56,075 bases of DNA, from NCBI GenBank assembly GCA_003049485.1, contig PYST01000265.1, positions 1 through 56,075 on the forward strand, read 5' to 3'. Positions within the stretch are counted from its first letter, which is position 1. Each line of letters opens with the position of its first letter. The notes under the pieces are model-generated. The model made no database searches. It was given only the letters and a program-made list of their open reading frames with translations, and had not been told where the DNA came from. The stretch is from Ophioceras dolichostomum (lineage: Eukaryota > Ascomycota > Sordariomycetes > Magnaporthales > Ophioceraceae). A program made the position numbers and the translations under genes. Shown here one piece after another: positions 54,693 to 56,075 of the stretch.

Positions 54693-55394
54693 TGTCGGTG
54701 GCGCCAGTCCGACTCCCGTCTTGATGGGCCGCGCTGGCTGGAAATGGTCTGATGGGTTTCAGTTCATTGGTGCCTTGGATATTGATTCCTGTGCAATTGG
54801 TGCCGGCATGTTGCGATGTGTGGCGGGTCAGGGAAATGTTGATGGGTTTCAAGTTGTCGTAGGCTTACATCACCTCCAAACAGATTTCCTCGATTGATGG
54901 ATTGATCGTCTTTCGAGTACTATTGATACATACCACGCCTCGCATAATGCAACTTGGAGCAACAAAAGAAGAGTACCTTTGGTTTTCTTTAACATCTTTT
55001 GATTTTAGCAAAATATTCACCTCTGCTGATCTCTTCAGTCTCGTACATATATGCCGACCTACCTAGGTGTAGGTAGGTATCTAGGAGGTAAGGCTGAGGA
55101 CAAACGCGAAACGGAGTGACTTTCTCACGCAAGCGCTTCACCGAACACCCTTCTTCCAGTCTCACGTTGGCCAACCAGAGTTATTCGAACAGGTCAATCA
55201 GAGTCATCCCTAGCCAAATCCGTCTTTAAAAACAAATCCCGCCTTTCCTCTTCCCGGCTTGTTGCCCTCCCACCGATACTTTCCTCGACCCATCCCGTTC
55301 CTACTTCCAGGAACTATCCGTACCAACCTACCTACCTAGTCTTCACTCTTTCGCCTTTCAACGCAATCGTAAACTCAACACAACAACAAACTCG
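54693..55394. promoter_or_regulatory. Divergent intergenic region at the right end
   Basis: It holds upstream regions of the oxidoreductase (-) and the broken gene at 55395 (+). An ACCTACCTAGGTGTAGGTAGG-like element lies at about 55057-55077, and another CCTACCTACCTAG at about 55328-55340. No gene was recognised. Confidence 0.5.
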
Positions 55395-55981
55395 ATGGCG
55401 ACCCCGGTCCCGGTCCCGGTCCCCGCGCCGAAATCTCGATGGGTGGAGTGGGTGAAGAAGCGGGTGAAGGCGCAGGTGAAGGAACGGTATTTCGTCTTCG
55501 AAACCCCACTGGGATCTTTTACACTTTCTCTTTATGTGCGGAAGAGTAAGCCATCGGGTAAGCCGTCGTTCCCCATTGCAGCCACGCACGCTACTCCAAG
55601 CTACTTCTTCAGGCTGACAAGGACCCTTTCTATGAGGGGCGGATCTTAGGCACAAAACCATTCGTATCGTTCGATGTCCCTCCGCCTCCGAAGGACAAGC
55701 CGGACGTCTAGGAGGTATTCCTGAACGCAAGCAGGTCGAAGGCCTGGGTTATCAACGTGACCGCGCCGGTGGAAGAGCGTGTGCAATGGATAATGGCTGA
55801 GCCTGGCTCCAAGGGAGCCGGCCACCTCCGCTTTCGTTCCACGTCCATGAGGCTCCTGAGGCGGAGCAGAGCGATCAAGACAGGGTTCTACGAGCAGGAG
55901 CAGGACCTGAGCCCACCGAAGAGGCGACTTCACCCTGGTTGGCAGCTACCTTATTGGGTCTTCCTGCATTTACGCTATTGA
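55395..55981 (+). pseudogene. Unrecognised gene broken by a frameshift and a TAG
   Basis: ATG at 55395 starts MATPVPVPVPAPKSRWVEWV, then KKRVKAQVKERYFVFETPLG and SFTLSLYVRK in one frame. The coding signal resumes about 40 nt later in another frame as YSKLLLQADKDPFYEGRILG and TKPFVSFDVPPPPKDKPDV. There TAG (55709-55711) interrupts, and the frame continues EVFLNASRSKAWVINVTAPV and LRRSRAIKTGFYEQEQDLSP to TGA (55979-55981). The apparent GTAAGC and GCAG signals would enclose only 35-36 nt and give the wrong phase, so an intron does not repair it. There is no signal peptide or known domain; the family is unknown. Confidence 0.55.
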
Positions 55982-56075
55982 AGGACCGACCACGAGACTC
56001 ATGGGAGCATGGGAGCGTAGAAGCAGCTGCTTCTTCCCTCCCTACAGGTTTGCTGATGATCCCGGACCATCTCCC

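Noticed and set aside
1..56075. tRNA, rRNA, CRISPR or transposon genes
   Set aside because: The window was scanned by eye for T-arm GGTTCGA-type signals, terminal inverted repeats, reverse-transcriptase or transposase motifs and regularly spaced repeats; none held up.
1..56075. Nuclear genetic code with TAG reassigned to glutamine
   Set aside because: Sec39 and the 49838 gene end at TAG, and other broken loci need frameshifts or TGA as well, so mutation is the simpler explanation.

Overview
The window is nuclear DNA from a filamentous ascomycete (Pezizomycotina, most likely a Sordariomycete). Genes are split by short GT-AG introns with fungal branch points, coding frames are strongly G/C at the third codon position, and the gene set is ascomycete: WSC-domain secreted protein, RGS-LOV photoreceptor, glutaminase A family, Sec39, CBF5, NatB and an Fta2-like kinase-fold protein. 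No bacterial-type operons, rRNA, tRNA or CRISPR arrays were seen. The assignment to Sordariomycetes is inference.

Left part (1-9 kb): mostly gene-poor. It holds a decayed GH43 glycoside hydrolase (1740-2879, -), a decayed membrane-protein gene (about 3586-4314, +) and one intact secreted two-WSC-domain protein (6211-7344, +). These are followed by a non-coding tract of about four degenerate ~100-bp repeats (8.2-8.8 kb). Core housekeeping and signalling genes then run from 9 to 22.7 kb: CBF5 (-), an RGS-LOV blue-light photoreceptor (+), an unassigned coiled-coil protein (-), NatB catalytic subunit (+) and an SDR oxidoreductase (-). Most could be rebuilt exon by exon with consistent phase.

Middle part (22.7-36.4 kb): a gene-free 3.2 kb stretch, a large secreted glutaminase-like enzyme (25978-28799), a Tra2-like RRM protein (29813-31393), a 3 kb non-coding region with a (CT)n tract containing a run of N, and an unassigned gene (34479-36346) broken by one in-frame TAG.

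Accessory segment (36.6-42.7 kb): an unassigned ORF, an Fta2-like kinase-fold pseudogene and a second kinase-like gene. The last carries a frameshift, an internal TGA, low-complexity acidic tracts and a 79-bp direct duplication separated by a single N, which looks like an assembly artefact. From 43.8 kb the content returns to core genes: Sec39 (-) and a complex I NDUFS5-type subunit (+) sharing a 475-bp divergent promoter, a conserved fungal protein (49838-52351), a NAD-binding oxidoreductase (53130-54692, -) and, at the right edge, another broken gene.

The recurring theme is that core genes are intact while accessory genes are broken by indels and stop codons, seven of them in-frame TAG. One otherwise intact conserved gene (49838-52351) appears to have lost about 75 C-terminal codons through a TAG plus a frameshift. 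No wholly new system can be proven from sequence alone. The strongest leads are the RGS-LOV photoreceptor, the amber-codon pattern, the degenerate repeat tracts and the recurring intergenic ACCTAGGT palindromes.
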